Source of the DNA: Galeruca laticollis
Lineage: Eukaryota > Arthropoda > Insecta > Coleoptera > Chrysomelidae
Reading direction: 5' to 3'
Length of the DNA: 64,000 nucleotides
Assembly: GCA_963921935.1 (NCBI GenBank)
Contig: OY998181.1
Span: forward strand, 141,259,423 to 141,323,422
Within the stretch, counting starts at the first letter, position 1. The number at the start of each line of letters is the position of its first letter. The notes beneath the pieces are model-generated. The model worked only from the letters and a program-made list of their open reading frames with translations, did no database searches and was not told the origin of the DNA. Position numbers and translations under genes: made by a program. Positions 45,165 to 56,405 of the stretch are shown piece after piece.

Positions 45165-45452
45165 TAGAACATAATTTGCTAACGGTTGCCAACCAATTTC
45201 TGATTATTATGTACTCATGCGCGGTTTTTGATTGGTTTCAAATCGGTCGGAAATTTTTCCCTCTAAGAACGCAAATATGATATTTTCTCTACTTGATAGC
45301 GACTTTTTGTAAACACGAATGCAACTGTGCCGAAATCCGAATACTAACCTTAATATCTGATTGTTGAGGAAAATAATTTGTGATAAAATATATGTTTATT
45401 ATTTGGCAACAACGCTTTCGTGTTTTGTCCGAAAATTGTTGAAAGGATTTAA
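45165..45452. other. Left flank of piggyBac 2
   Basis: GTTCGTAGAAC near 45177 is a loose inverse match to GTACGAAC near 47828 on the other side, so the piggyBac may have inserted into a small inverted-repeat element. Evidence is weak. Confidence 0.3.
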
Positions 45453-47791
45453 CCCTGGAACTGCACTGTTGGGTCTCAGAAACCCAGAGCGTCCTTCATT
45501 GTAATGTGACATGCGCATGAGTGGTTTGTTTGCGTCGCCAGTCTATGTAAATTCAGTCTACAGTTAGCCGACTTAGAATACGGGTGTTTTGCTGCATTTG
45601 AGTGAAACAGCGAGGTACGATATTTTCAAAAATACGAGCATGGGTTCCACAGACCCAAATGTGATGTTTATGGTAATTATTTTGTTTTTACTTACGTTTA
45701 TTTATTTTAGTATAATGGCGTCAACTAGCAGAGAAAATCGTCGTCGATTAACCGAGGTGGAATTGCAGAGAGAGGCAGAAAATGTATGGGAGAATGAGGG
45801 CGAAAACGAGATCGTTGACGATATGTTTGGAGGAGAAGATTCTGACGAAGATTATGTTGAAGAGCAGCTCTCTGATAGTAACAGTGACCAAAGCGAAAAT
45901 GAAGACGAAGTATTGGATGAACCAGTTAGAAATGTCCATAGTTTACAGGGGAAAAATGGTCATCGATGGAGCACACAAGCTCCAGCAAGACAGATTCGTA
46001 CAAGACAAGAAAACATTGTAATGCATTTACCTGGCCCTAAACGAGAAGCCAGGACAGTTCAGTCTCCTGAACAAGCTTGGAATTTGTTGTTCAACGAACA
46101 AATGATAGATAGTATTGTTTTATACACAAATGAAGAAATTACTCGTAAATGCAATGATATTAGACAACAGAGTTATACAAGGCCAGTAAATAAAGCAGAT
46201 GTCAAGGCTTTTATTGGGCTGCTATTTTTAGCAGGTGCATTACGCGTATCAAACTGTAACTTGATGAACTTTGGTCAGTAAAATTTGGAAATGGAATATT
46301 TCGGGCGACAATGTCACAGCAGCGATTTCAATTTATTGCATTATGTCTAAGGTTTGATAGTAAACATACTAGAGCCGAAAGAAGGTTGGTTGATAAATTT
46401 GCACCTATACGGGAATTATTTGACATTTTTGTGGATAATTGTAAATCATACTATACACCATATGAATGCTGTACTATAGATGAACAGCTCGTAGGATACA
46501 GAGGGAAATACCCGTTGCGAATTTACATGGCTAGTAAGCCTGATAAGTATGGAATTAAAATAATGATGTTGAATGATTCAACAACGCAGGAAGAGTAACT
46601 ACAGAAAACAATGAATCAGTACCGGCTTATTATGTCCGAAAACTTTCAGAACCAATACATGGAACTAATCGAAACCTCACAGTTGACAATTGGTTCACGT
46701 CAATTCCCCTAGCTGAACAAATGTTAGAACAGTATCAATTAACTCTCCTAGGAACTTTGAGAAAGAATAAGAGAGAAACACCTACTTCCTTTCTACAAAA
46801 AAAAGAAGTAGGTACATCGCTATTTGCTTTTGATAGAAATAAAACTCTTGTTTCATACACTCCTAAACCAAACAAAATTGTACTTTTGCTGTCAACATTG
46901 CATTCTGATGACTCCCTAAATGCCATTACTGGGAAGCCCAATATTATACATTCTTATAATGAAACAAAGGGAGGGACAGATACATTCGATCAGCTCTGCC
47001 ATTCGTACACTACTTCACGAAAGACTAGACGTTGGCCGCTACGAGTTTTTTTCAATATACTTGATGTTAGTGAAATAAATGCAATGGTTTTGTTTTCTCT
47101 CGCAAATCCACACTGGAAAGAAGATAGATAAAATAATTGAAAATATTTTTTGAAGCAGTTAGGAATGAGTCTAATTGAACCATGTTTACGAGAACGTTTG
47201 ACAGTTACTACGTTACAAAAACCATTGCGGCAAAAAATTTCTGAAATTCTCGGAATTGAAGTCCCCCCACCACAACATGATGTTCATTTAGCAAAAAAAG
47301 TTAGATGCTCCTTTTGCCCAAAAGGGAAAGATAGAAAAACTAATTTTGCGTGTTCTGCGTGTCACATGCCATACTGCATGGAGCATAGAGCCCAGCTATG
47401 CTGTGAATGCGAACATCAAGATCCAAGAAACTGAAGACCTGGCTAAGAATAACTAAGACTGATAATGCCAAAAGAGTTTATTTTTTGTTACAAGGATAGA
47501 TATAGAGTTTGTATTCGTAGATAATAATTTGAATTACATGTTATTTTTTTTCAAAAAAATGTTTTATGTTTGGATGTTATTTTGTTTTTTTTTCACTTTC
47601 AACAAATATATCTCTTTGTGAAATAAAACACCATGATTATATTTTTTTTCTACGCAAACTACGAAATTTAGTTATTCTCCCGAAACCATAAAATATTTAA
47701 ATTTTTTGTTTTTTTGCTAAAAAATAGCTTTGGGTTTCTGAAACCCGAGTGTGAAGTTCTTGTCTCAAAAAATAAGTGTGATGTACCAGGG
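45453..47791 (+). mobile_element. Second piggyBac transposon, broken
   Basis: TTAA lies on both sides (45449-45452 and 47792-47795). The ends are CCCTGGAAC and, inverted, CCCTGGTAC. Subterminal palindromes GGGTCTCAGAAACCC (45474) and GGGTTTCTGAAACCC (47729) lie near the ends, with a similar GGGTTCCACAGACCC at 45643. The transposase frame is interrupted several times. It belongs to a different subfamily from the copy at 22500. Confidence 0.85.
45715..47434 (+). pseudogene. piggyBac transposase, frame-shifted
   Basis: I start at the ATG of MASTSRENRRRLTEVEL, since an acceptor-like TTTTAG precedes it. An acidic N-terminus leads to NKADVKAFIGLLFLAG. The frame breaks near 46270, continues as SQQRFQFIALCLRFD and TIDEQLVGYRG (first aspartate), breaks at 46596, resumes with VDNWFTS (second) and KGGTDTFDQLC (third), and has a stop region near 47131. 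The C-terminal cysteine finger (CSFCPKGKDRKTNFACSAC, then MEHRAQLCCEC) is complete. At least three breaks make it inactive. Confidence 0.85.
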
Positions 47792-47795
47792 TTAA

Positions 47796-48124
47796 AAACA
47801 GTAGTAGTAATTAGCACAATCGTGGTACGAACGCTCAGTTGATAATTTTCTGTAGCCAGCGGGGCGAATTTTATACAGTTGTGGAAAAAACCGATCAACC
47901 GATACATTAGTGATTTCTCACGTGTGACAAATAACTTAAAGTGCTCGATTTTCCTTTTTCCCCTTTATCCCATTTCCCAAAGAGCAAGTAATGGAATCTT
48001 AGAGGAACGTTTTATTGGTAAGTGAAGTTTTTAAAACCAATCATTTACATTTTCATTTCTACAGTCCATTTTATTTAAATATTTTATTGAGCTATCGAAC
48101 ACCGGTTCTATTCTCAATAATATT
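47796..48124. other. Right flank of piggyBac 2
   Basis: No gene is recognised. Confidence 0.3.
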
Positions 48125-48357
48125 TTATTCTAAAATACATTTTCCAGGTGATGGCCACTGAATTTCTTCTGGAATCATCTCATTTAATTTTCCACATACC
48201 TCATAAAATATTAAGTGCCCTGTTTCCTTTGAGATGCCGAACCTATCACGGCATGCCGAGTATGACTCTGACTTTGCCATCATCCATACTGTGAACAAAA
48301 TTTTTTTCTCTAGAGAAATTATACTGTTTACATTCATGCTCGGTGATATCTGTTGAA
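48125..48357 (-). pseudogene. PIF/Harbinger transposase N-terminal exon fragment
   Basis: After an acceptor (ATTCCAG) the minus strand gives ISLEKKILFTVWMMAKSESY, then RDRFGISKETGHLIFYEVCG and IQWP. This is the helix-turn-helix part of a Harbinger transposase. The nuclease is absent to the left. Confidence 0.65.
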
Positions 48358-48439
48358 TGAGAATCTGGAATACAAATATTAAATGTGTAATTATCGTTTA
48401 CTCACAATGATTATATTAACCCTAGAACCACAAGGTGGA

Positions 48440-49848
48440 GTCACTGCCACACCGAGCGTTATCCAAATCGTGATTACTACGACGTCCCTCGGATTTCGTA
48501 AGTCTTCAACATCGACAGTTGGAAAGAACAAGGAAAGTAAAAGCAAAAATCAAGCAAAATCAAAGGCCACTGTACCTCCATACGCGCCCATAAATTCATC
48601 GAAGGTATGGTCAGACACATCTCGAATATGGTTTACTCCTTTCTCTAGGTCATGGTCTCCTTCGAATGGCGCTAGTCGGTTTTGGTGAACTACTTTTGGT
48701 TTTCCGTTGGGGATCTTGCTTATGCGATATATAACATCATTGATCCTTTTCTCCTCGTCGGGTTGTGTAACCATACTTTGTGCCCTTCTTTAAAACCGCC
48801 TACTGTGGCCTGCGTATCGTACCGACTTTTCGTTCTGTCGCTGACAACTTGAAGATTTGTTCGAACTAATTCATGAATATCGTCCGGCCTTCTTCTCAAT
48901 TGGATCACGTAGTCTTCTCCTGCTAGATCTTCTCCAGGCCGACAGCCAAATTCCAGGTCACAAGGAAGCCTCATTTCACGTCAAAAACAGGATTTTCGCA
49001 GGTGTTTCACCCGTGGACTCATTGACGGCAGATCGATGTCAATGCGACTAGGGAAATATACTGGTCCCAATCTCTCTGATGGCTGGAAACCACTTTGGAA
49101 GGTATTTTCCAATAGTCCTGTTCATTCTCTCGACCATTGCATCTGACTGTGGATGTAAAGCTGTTGTCCTAGTCTTCGTCATTCCCAGCTTGTCACAAAT
49201 CTCCTAGATTAGATGGCTTTCGAAATTTCTTCCCTAGTCACTGTGGACTTCCAAGGGCAATCCATATCGGCTGATAAATTCTTTCCCCAATGTATCCGCG
49301 ACAGTTGTGGCCTCTTGGTTCGGGATAGCGTAAATTTCCACCCACTTTGTGAAATAATCCATTACAACCAGGATGTATTTACCACCATTTTCTGTCATCG
49401 GAAATAGTCCAGCGATGTCTAAAGCAATCCTTTCGAAAGGGCTTCCAACATTATACTGTTTCATAGGTGCCTTTCTCTTGCAATTTGGTCCATCACTCGT
49501 AGCACAAGTCGTACATTTCTTACACCAGTTCTTCACATCGTCGAAGCTGTTCATCCAATAAAACCTTTCATGGACTCGTTGAAGGGTTTTCTTCACTCCC
49601 AGATGACCTCCCGATGGACTGACGTGAAACTTCTTCAGTACATCAGCTACTCTCGTTCTAGGGATAACTAGCAGTCTCCTCATCTCGGAACCATCATCGT
49701 TTTCAAGGACTCTCTGCAATAGCCCTTCTTCCAGGACAAGGGAGTCCCACTGAGCCCAATACGCCTTGAGTTTCGGTGAAAATTTTGACACTTCTTGCCA
49801 GGAGGTCGCCGATTTTCTTCCTTCCACTGCCGAATCTTCTTTAGGCAA
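48440..49848 (-). pseudogene. Gypsy integrase and pol tail, decayed
   Basis: The minus-strand frame from 49848 contains SPSGGHLGVKKTLQRVHERF, CKKCTTCATSD and LDIAGLFPMTENGGKYILVV, then ISRYGLPLEVHSD with the second aspartate, and stops. The remaining integrase to about 48440 is spread over several frames (DLEFGCRPGEDLAGEDYVIQ, then TKSRYDTQATVGGFKEGHKV). Protease and reverse transcriptase are missing between this and the gag remnant to the right. It is a deletion derivative of a third Gypsy lineage in this window. Confidence 0.75.
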
Positions 49849-50042
49849 CGATCATTCTCCTAATCCTGGTGGGTTACCATTCTTCATTGACTACTGTAAT
49901 TCTTGAAACTGCAACTTCCTTAGATTTCGACTTGTTGCATTGTGAATAATCTACAGGGCATGACCGTCTAGGCAAAGCGTTGGCTTTTCACATCAGCTGA
50001 ATGTTCGTCCCTGTCTGATTTCCCCTGTGACTATAGAGTTCT

Positions 50043-50430
50043 TGGATTACAGGAGTCTTGGGGCGCTTATACGGACTGCGTACGTGTTCTATCACCACAC
50101 TTCCGGTATTTGATCTCCTTCGGCTTCTTGTCTGCCATACCTTTCAACAAGTTGACGATCTGATCAAGTTTGTCATCGTCATCTTCTTCCTACATGGCCC
50201 TACCTTTGTTGTACCGCGAGCCCTTCGTGGCTGCTTTGCATTTAAGAGGTTCTTGGTTTGCAGGAGTCGTAGGACGCTTACACGAACTGCGTGCATGCTC
50301 TAGCTCGCCACAATTATAACACCTGATTTTCTTCGGCTTCTTGTCTACCATACCATTCAACAAGTTGATGATCTGGTCAAGTCTGTCATCGTCACCTTCT
50401 TCCTGTATGGTGCTATCTTTGTCGTATCCC
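50043..50430. repeat. Diverged tandem duplication of the gag knuckle segment, period about 211 bp
   Basis: CTTCGGCTTCTTGTCTRCCATACC and flanking sequence occur at about 50115 and 50331 with matching context (CAACAAGTTGAYGATCTG). The left unit has lost the knuckle frame. Confidence 0.75.
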
Positions 50431-50704
50431 GAAGCCATCGTGGCTGCTTCATATTCAAGAGCAATGTTTTAGGATGGGCTAATCGAAGCGTCTTTTCCAT
50501 ATCGTGGTCACATAAGCCGTCAATAAAGGCCTGGATGCCTAAACTTTCCATCATGTTATTTGGTGCTGATGGATAAGCAAATCGTACTAGTCGGGCAATA
50601 TCCAGTTGATACTCTTGAAGGGATTCATCACGTTTCTGCCTTCGGTTCTTCAGCTGAGATTGGCTCAAATGTTCTAGATGTCCATGACCATATCGCATGT
50701 CCAA
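50190..50704 (-). pseudogene. Gypsy gag remnant with zinc knuckle
   Basis: The minus strand gives RRQKRDESLQEYQLDIARLV and SLGIQAFIDGLCDHDMEKTL, a capsid-type region. It then changes frame to CYNCGELEHARSSC, a CCHC knuckle. The segment carrying the knuckle is duplicated (50043-50430). Confidence 0.7.
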
Positions 50705-50751
50705 CCTCTTCTTCAGCTGAAAACAATAAGAAATAGACTAACAATTAATTT

Positions 50752-51125
50752 CTATGATAACCAAAGAATATCATCCATTCAGTATAGTTGAAAACAAAGA
50801 ATTTAAAAAATTACTTTTCTTGTTAAATCCGAACTACAAAATTCCCACTCGTAAGACTGTTTCAAACTCACTAATTCCAGCAACGTACAATACAGTCGAC
50901 ATTGTTAGAAGCCGTTTAGAAATAGCGTTAGCAGTATGCCTTACAACTGATGGTTGGACATCAAGATCAAATGACAGTTTCTACAGTGTGACCGCCCATT
51001 ACATAGTGGAAGAAGATAAGAAAACTTATTTATCTTTGTACAAATATGATTATTGACATAGTTGAATATTTCTGATAAGGCAGCACTAGATCTTTTAAAG
51101 ATGACTTCCAAATCACAAAGTCTAT
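50752..51125 (+). pseudogene. hAT transposase fragment (ZBED-like)
   Basis: ITKEYHPFSIVENKEFKKLL and LNPNYKIPTRKTVSNSLIPA, then VCLTTDGWTSRSNDSFYSVT, are the conserved stretch around the first catalytic aspartate of hAT transposases (LTTDGWTS). A stop after KYDY ends the frame; NISDKAALDLLKM follows in another. The BED finger and C-terminal part are missing. The family differs from the 525-1270 remnant. Confidence 0.75.
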
Positions 51126-51139
51126 TGGGGTATGTTAAT

Positions 51140-51490
51140 CTCCTTAATAGTATGCATTAACCTTCAATACCTGAAACAAGATAGATGAAAAAAATATAAC
51201 TGGATAAATACAAATCAATAAACAAAATTTTCGTCGTTTTTCTCAAATACATACCTGTCGAACATAATCCTGATCTGGAGTGGTATTCTAAGATAGGTAT
51301 CGTATCGTTTGAGACGACAGTAGTATATGGTATCGTTATTCATCCGATAGGTGTAGATGTATCGTTTACAGATTTCGATATATGTTTCTCATTTCAAAAG
51401 TAAATGTTTCTCTTTTCAATGTGTCATATTCCTAAATTATTTGTGTATTCAAAAACTAAAGAACAAATATGCTGCCCATAGTCCATCAAG
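51140..51490. other. AT-rich spacer
   Basis: No gene is recognised. Confidence 0.3.
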
Positions 51491-51499
51491 GAATTATAC

Positions 51500-52245
51500 A
51501 AAATTAACCACCTATAAGGCGCTTAAGAAGACATAGATTCCAATTAAGGAATATATATAATCCATTCGATCTTCCTGAAAGAAGATTTATTGAATTGTAT
51601 CGGTTGAATAAACATTTGACATGAAGATTGATAACCATATTAAACCCCCATTTGAGATCTCCACGCATAAGAGGAGGTATTACAATAAAAAGTAGGATAT
51701 TTCGCGCTCTCCGTTTCTATGCCACAGGGACTTACCAGAGGGGTGTTGGTGAGGAAACGTATTGCAGTTTGGATGAAACGTATTGCAGTTTGGGTCAAAC
51801 TGCAGTTCATCGAGCAGTACATGAAGTATCAACTCGTATAGTTGAAGTGATGGGTGCAGAATTTATAGCATTCCCTTAGAATATTCGGGAAAGAAATGTA
51901 GTGAAAATGGCTTTCATGGAGAAATGGTATTTTCCGGGAGTCATAGGGGCTATTCATTGTACGCATGTTCCCATCTTAAAACCACCTGGCGATTAACATA
52001 ATTTCATCAATAGGAAGGGTTACCATTCTCTGAATTGCCAAGTTATCTGTGATCACCGTATGAAAATAAATAATATTTTTGCTAACTATGGAGGATCCAC
52101 TCATGACTCTTTCATATGGAACCAATTTGCGAGTGTTTTTATTGCTAAAAAATTTCTTCTTAAAGATGAATGGGATGAATTCCCAATTCAGGTGGAATAC
52201 TTTTGTGGTATGTTATGCCTGGAAGGCGATAACTTTTCACGTTGA
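51500..52245 (+). pseudogene. PIF/Harbinger transposase, dead sister of the 62958-64000 copy
   Basis: Long stretches match the intact minus-strand copy at the window end (FYATGTYQRGVGEE, HRAVHEVSTRIVEVMG, CDHRMKINNIFANYGG). An 18-bp in-frame duplication repeats TYCSL-type residues. A stop follows EFIAFP, and a second follows PPGD. The first catalytic aspartate is changed (GAIHCTHV for GAIDCTHV). The match ends near 52130 and the second half is missing. Confidence 0.85.
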
Positions 52246-52350
52246 TTAAAAATATTTCTTTTGATATAACTAATCTTTTCCCTATAAAGTTGTTTTTAAT
52301 ACTTGTATCACTTTTGATGTTTCATACAGACATAATATTGTTGCTAGAGC

Positions 52351-52610
52351 TGTAAGGGAAGGTGGGGTAAGTGTGTAGAGGCGTCATAAATGATATTCGG
52401 TTGTGGGGATATTATATACCTATCCTTTTTTGTCATCATCTCTCTCTTAAGGTTCTCTGATAGAGTGAGTGTAGCTGTGAAATAAAACAATGATACACAT
52501 ATGTAGAACACGCTTATAATAACTTTCGTAGTAAGGAAATAAATAATAGAACAAGTCATCCATAGTGTTTATGTTATAAAAGCCGGAGTGGCAATTTCCT
52601 GGACCCTACA
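52351..52610 (+). repeat. 5' LTR of a Gypsy-type element
   Basis: The segment starts TGTAAGGGAAGG and ends GGACCCTACA, giving TGTARGG inverted ends. A primer-binding candidate TGGTGACCCCGACGTGA follows at 52619. A leader of about 800 bp and a gag start follow. No second LTR lies in the window. Confidence 0.65.
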
Positions 52611-53448
52611 TTTGGTTTTGGTGACCCCGACGTGATTTGTGTATCAATTCAACACAAGTTTAGTGAGTTTGTTTACGCGCCATATCTTTGAAAGCAGTTT
52701 TTGCAATAATTGCCAGACAATTCAACCTGTGCTGTGACTGCATCGTGCCTGCTTCAATTCTCGGCTTCCAGTGCACTCAGAACGTAGAGGAAAGACGATT
52801 TCATAAGTTTTCAACATATATGTAAGTCTTTATAACCTCATATTCGTCGCCTGCATGAAAATGTTTCCCGCCAATACTTCCTAAACGGCAGGAGTGCCTA
52901 TCACACTGTTGCCGATAATTTCAAGGCTAACGTATTTTCATTCGATTACCGCCCATGAAAAGAAATCGATAGCAACGATTGAACACAGGCATCCCAACAT
53001 ACAGTGAAAAGCAAGTTTGGTCGCGGAAAAAGTATCTACGTTATTTTTATTGATTTCTTGCAATCAGCTGTTCATATTTAATTATCATTTCGTTAGGACA
53101 GGTCAGGCTCTACAAATTGTATATTGTTAAATGTAAAAATTAATTTGTTTATTTCTTTTTTATGTGCAATAATAATATAAATTTTCTTGAAGTTGCTAAT
53201 GCATGCATATTGAAGGGTATAATATATGATATATATTTTTAACTTTATATAAATTCCTCAACTCCATATATACATTTTTTTAAACTTCAAATTTTTAAAA
53301 ATTGTATTTAATGGTGTCCTGTATTACTGAAAATTAGCTTCGTTATTGCATTACAGGGCCATTAAGGTAAAATTTCTATTATAAAATAATTACATTGCAT
53401 TTACGCAAAGTTTTTAATTTGCGCCAAACTAATTAATTGTGTAGCATA
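52611..53448 (+). other. Leader of the Gypsy element
   Basis: This contains the primer-binding site and untranslated leader before the gag ATG at 53449. Its last ~220 bp recur at 60022-60237. Confidence 0.5.
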
Positions 53449-53594
53449 ATGCCGTTTAGTGACGATCAGATTAAATCAATAATCGATGAGTCTAGAGTAG
53501 CGCAAACTCGTGTTGAACATCTCAAGCAGCAATGAGCAACAAATTTAACAACCCATGTTGATAGCTACCGAACTCCTAAAATTCCTGCATTCTT
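53228..53594 (+). repeat. Left direct repeat bracketing the array (Gypsy leader and gag start)
   Basis: The segment through CGAACTCCTAAAATTCCTGC recurs at 60022-60375 with few differences, including the same TGA in gag. Confidence 0.9.
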
Positions 53595-53807
53595 CAGGGC
53601 TGACCTTGCGTTATGGTTCATGCAAGTAGAAATTTCTCTTCGAAATTCTCGGATTACGACCGAACCTACCAAAGCTGATATTATGCTGGCTACACTCGAT
53701 GTGGAGGTTTTTGCTAGTGTCAAGGACATCATTGCCCTGTCACCACCCCCTCCTAATATTTTTACTAAGCTTAAGGAACGAATCATAAAGACTTTCGCAG
53801 TATCAAA
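53449..53807 (+). pseudogene. Gypsy gag 5' part, fused to viral-like sequence
   Basis: The ATG at 53449 begins MPFSDDQIKSIIDESRVAQT. A TGA at 53533 interrupts it. The same frame continues TPKIPAFFRADLALWFMQVE and ends with LKERIIKTFAVSNDGER. This FxxADLALWFxQVE motif is common at the start of insect Gypsy gag. The frame then runs directly into the 3' end of the viral-like gene at about 53808, where CGATGGAGAGCGC is shared with the intact copies and marks the junction. Confidence 0.7.
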
Positions 53808-54016
53808 CGATGGAGAGCGCAGGTACTGTACCATGGCTGAAACTGGTAAGTGATAGTCTCGTTGAGGACAAAGATTTATCAGCCACTGAAGAAGGCAACT
53901 ATTTTTATGGATCAGCTTCGTGAAAGTATAGCGTCTACTGTAGGTTGATAGGTTAAGGTATTATAGCTATAGTTTTGTCTTTTTTACAATTTCTTACTGA
54001 AACAATAAAAAAAAAA
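53808..54016 (+). pseudogene. Viral-like nucleoprotein gene, 3' fragment (copy 0)
   Basis: About 115 coding bases match the 3' end of the longer copies, through the TGA near 53920, followed by the same untranslated tail and a 10-A tract (54007-54016). It begins at the junction with the Gypsy gag. An antisense BEL fragment follows. Confidence 0.7.
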
Positions 54017-54024
54017 GTTTCACA

Positions 54025-54406
54025 ATATTTGTCTTCCGGTGAAATGAATTTCTTTTTCGGTAATTCCTCAATTTCCCAAAATTTTAACGTCATAGTTTAA
54101 TATTATTTTTCTTAATCTTAGTCTTAAAATGAATGAGAATAATTCGTTTTGAACTGTAGGACCAGGAATTAACAAATCGTTCAGCGAATAACCAGTATCG
54201 GTCTTTGCGCTTGCGTCAAATACTACCCTTACCTTAGTAGTCGCGCTAGATGGTTTTAAAACAGCGTGATGTGGTAAGAAATAAGACTTGTCCCTTTGAT
54301 CATTGCTAAGAATACCCTCAAATTTCATATGACCTAATTTTTCATATTCTCGTAGAAATTCTACGTATTGTTGTTTAAGATGTTCATTTTTCGGCTCGAT
54401 CATGCA
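54025..54406 (-). pseudogene. BEL/Pao reverse transcriptase fragment, spacer 1
   Basis: On the minus strand (54403-54068) the frame gives EFLREYEKLGHMKFEGILSN, then YFLPHHAVLKP and RVVFDASAKTDTGYSLNDLL followed by GPTVQNELF. These are the N-terminal reverse-transcriptase motifs of BEL/Pao. It stops before the catalytic YVDD. The left edge (54025-54085) is a separate BEL piece that in the 60.5-kb copy encodes KFWEIEELPKKKF. The spacer is therefore a rearranged chimera of two BEL parts. Confidence 0.85.
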
Positions 54407-56018
54407 AAAACAGATAGTATTATTCTTTTAAAATAGTGTTGATTAACCAAAACCTATTTAAAATAACATCCAGATCCAGACGAATTCGCTACTTTAACGC
54501 AAGAAGAAAGAGAGTCTAAAAGAGATACAGAGATTATAAACCTTATAGCCATGTATATCATTGTAGAAAAGCTCGCAGATGATGACAAGCCTAGCAATGA
54601 CCTTGATGTTTCTAACCAAGTAGCAGGAGTGCTAGCGACCGTCTTCACATATCTGAGGAAAGCAGACGGCGCTAATAGCTCAGGAACTTCAATAAAATAC
54701 TCTACATACGAAGCAGTTGTAGGAGGCACCACGATAAAGATTTCAGAGCTTGCAGCTCAAATAACTTCAGAGGGGATCAAACCGGACTTCTTGATAGCTA
54801 CCCCGATCATGAATATCCTAACCGGTTTTAAGTGCGCGTTCGAGGAGGTCCGTACCGGAGTCACTAAATTTCAAATGAGGGACGACGGGGCACGAGGAAT
54901 TAAGCGTCCTGCACCTGGAACATCACGAGCAGCACCACAAACTTCAAGGGGCCCTAATTACCACAATATTTCCGAATACGGTCTCACCAATCAACACATC
55001 CCGCTTTTACAAGGAATAACATTCCCACCGGAGATCGTAGGCCCTTTAACACAGGCGATATTGCTTATCAATGAGAAGCGTTATTTCAATAAAATGATAC
55101 TGGTCCTCAGAAACACGCGCCAGATGCTACCAATGAAAGAGGAGCTGATATCGGCGCTGCGATCCTCCACTAGCCGGGGGTCGATGTCAGGACTGTTAAA
55201 GAAACTAGGAGATCTCCTCATATTAGCTACAGCGAGAGCAACACAAAAAGTATTCTATCCACTCTCCATATGGTACCTGCTATGGTCCAATAAGCCTCAA
55301 GGTTTCAAGTGGTCTTTTTCAGGGGCATCAATCCAAACATTATTTACACTGTTAGTAACGAAAATGAAGATTACTTTTGCAATGCACACAGGAGGAACAA
55401 CGGACCATTTAAGTCAGGTAGTATTCCATGCCATCTATGGGACTTATCTGGATGATATGTCAGTTCTCCCGCAGATCACTAATAGAGGGGCATGGAAGCA
55501 AAAGGGCAGAGATGACAGCCGTATTCGCGAGGAGGGCAGCCGCGGAGAAAAAATCGTTTAAACCGGTAACACTTGTCCGCTTCTCAAAGATGGCGCAAGC
55601 ACTGCTCACTAGAACCCTGGGTAATGTGGAACCAACCGCCACCCCAAGACCTGCCTTTTCCGGGGTGAGAATGCGTCACTTCTCAGTCGAATTTCTTAAC
55701 TACCTGAAGACGGGGAAGTCTGCAGCGACTTACAGCACGGACCCGGTGACACTGCAATTTGCGTTAAGGAACCTAAAAGATGGAATTGTAAGGGACATCG
55801 GCACCCCATCGATGGAGAGCGCAGGTACTGTACCATGGCTGAAACTGGTAGGTGATAGTCTCGTTGAGGACAAAGATTTCTCTGCCACTGAAGAAGGCAA
55901 CTATTTTTATGGATCATCTTCGTGAAAGTATAGCGTCTACTGTAGGTTGATAGGTTAAGGTATTATAGCTATAGTTTTAGTCTTTTTACAATTTCTTACT
56001 GGAACAATAAAAAAAAAA
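54407..56018 (+). pseudogene. Endogenous viral element: nucleoprotein-like gene, copy 1
   Basis: The gene is intronless. The first frame now starts at an internal ATG (54551) because a small deletion removed the start seen in copies 2 and 3, and runs to 55561. The second frame covers the C-terminal part to 55925; the switch falls near 55500. Compared with copies 2 and 3 it lacks short segments near 54590 and 55030 but keeps 113 bp (55070-55183) that they lost. The 3' tail ends in ten A (56009-56018). The protein looks helical with a Pro/Ser/Arg linker. I judge it a mononegavirus- or jingchuvirus-type nucleoprotein from size, single-ORF layout and A tract, not from a decisive motif. A captured host mRNA is the alternative. 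Confidence 0.5.
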
Positions 56019-56032
56019 GTTTCACAATATTT

Positions 56033-56405
56033 GTCTTCCGGTGATAGGAATTTATTTTTCGGTAATTTCTCAATTTCCCAAAATTTTAACGTCAGCGTTT
56101 AATATTATTTTTCTTAATCTTAGTCTTAAAATGATTGAGAATAATTCGTTTTAAACTGTAGGACCGGGAATTAACAAATCGTTCAGCGAATAACCAGTAT
56201 CGGTCTTTGCGCTTGCGTCAAATACTACCCTTACCTTAGTAGTCGCGCTAGATGGTTTTAAAACAGCGTGATGTGGTAAGAAATAAGACTTGTCCCTTTG
56301 ATCATTGCTAAGAATACCCTCAAATTTCATATGACCTAATTTTTCATATTCTCGTAGAAATTCTACGTATTGTTGTTTAAGATGTTCATTTTTCGGCTCG
56401 ATCAT
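56033..56405 (-). pseudogene. BEL/Pao reverse transcriptase fragment, spacer 2
   Basis: It is the same chimeric BEL fragment as spacer 1. The minus-strand frame (56405-56151) gives HHAVLKP and RVVFDASAKTDTG and ends earlier than spacer 1 because of one changed codon near 56150. Confidence 0.85.

Noticed and set aside
48416..48440. TTAACCCTAGAACCAC as a third piggyBac end
   Set aside because: It resembles a piggyBac terminus, but no partner end or transposase was found.
53620..53853. Continuous 77-codon plus-strand frame
   Set aside because: It is a chimera of Gypsy gag and the viral-like 3' end across a junction, not a gene.
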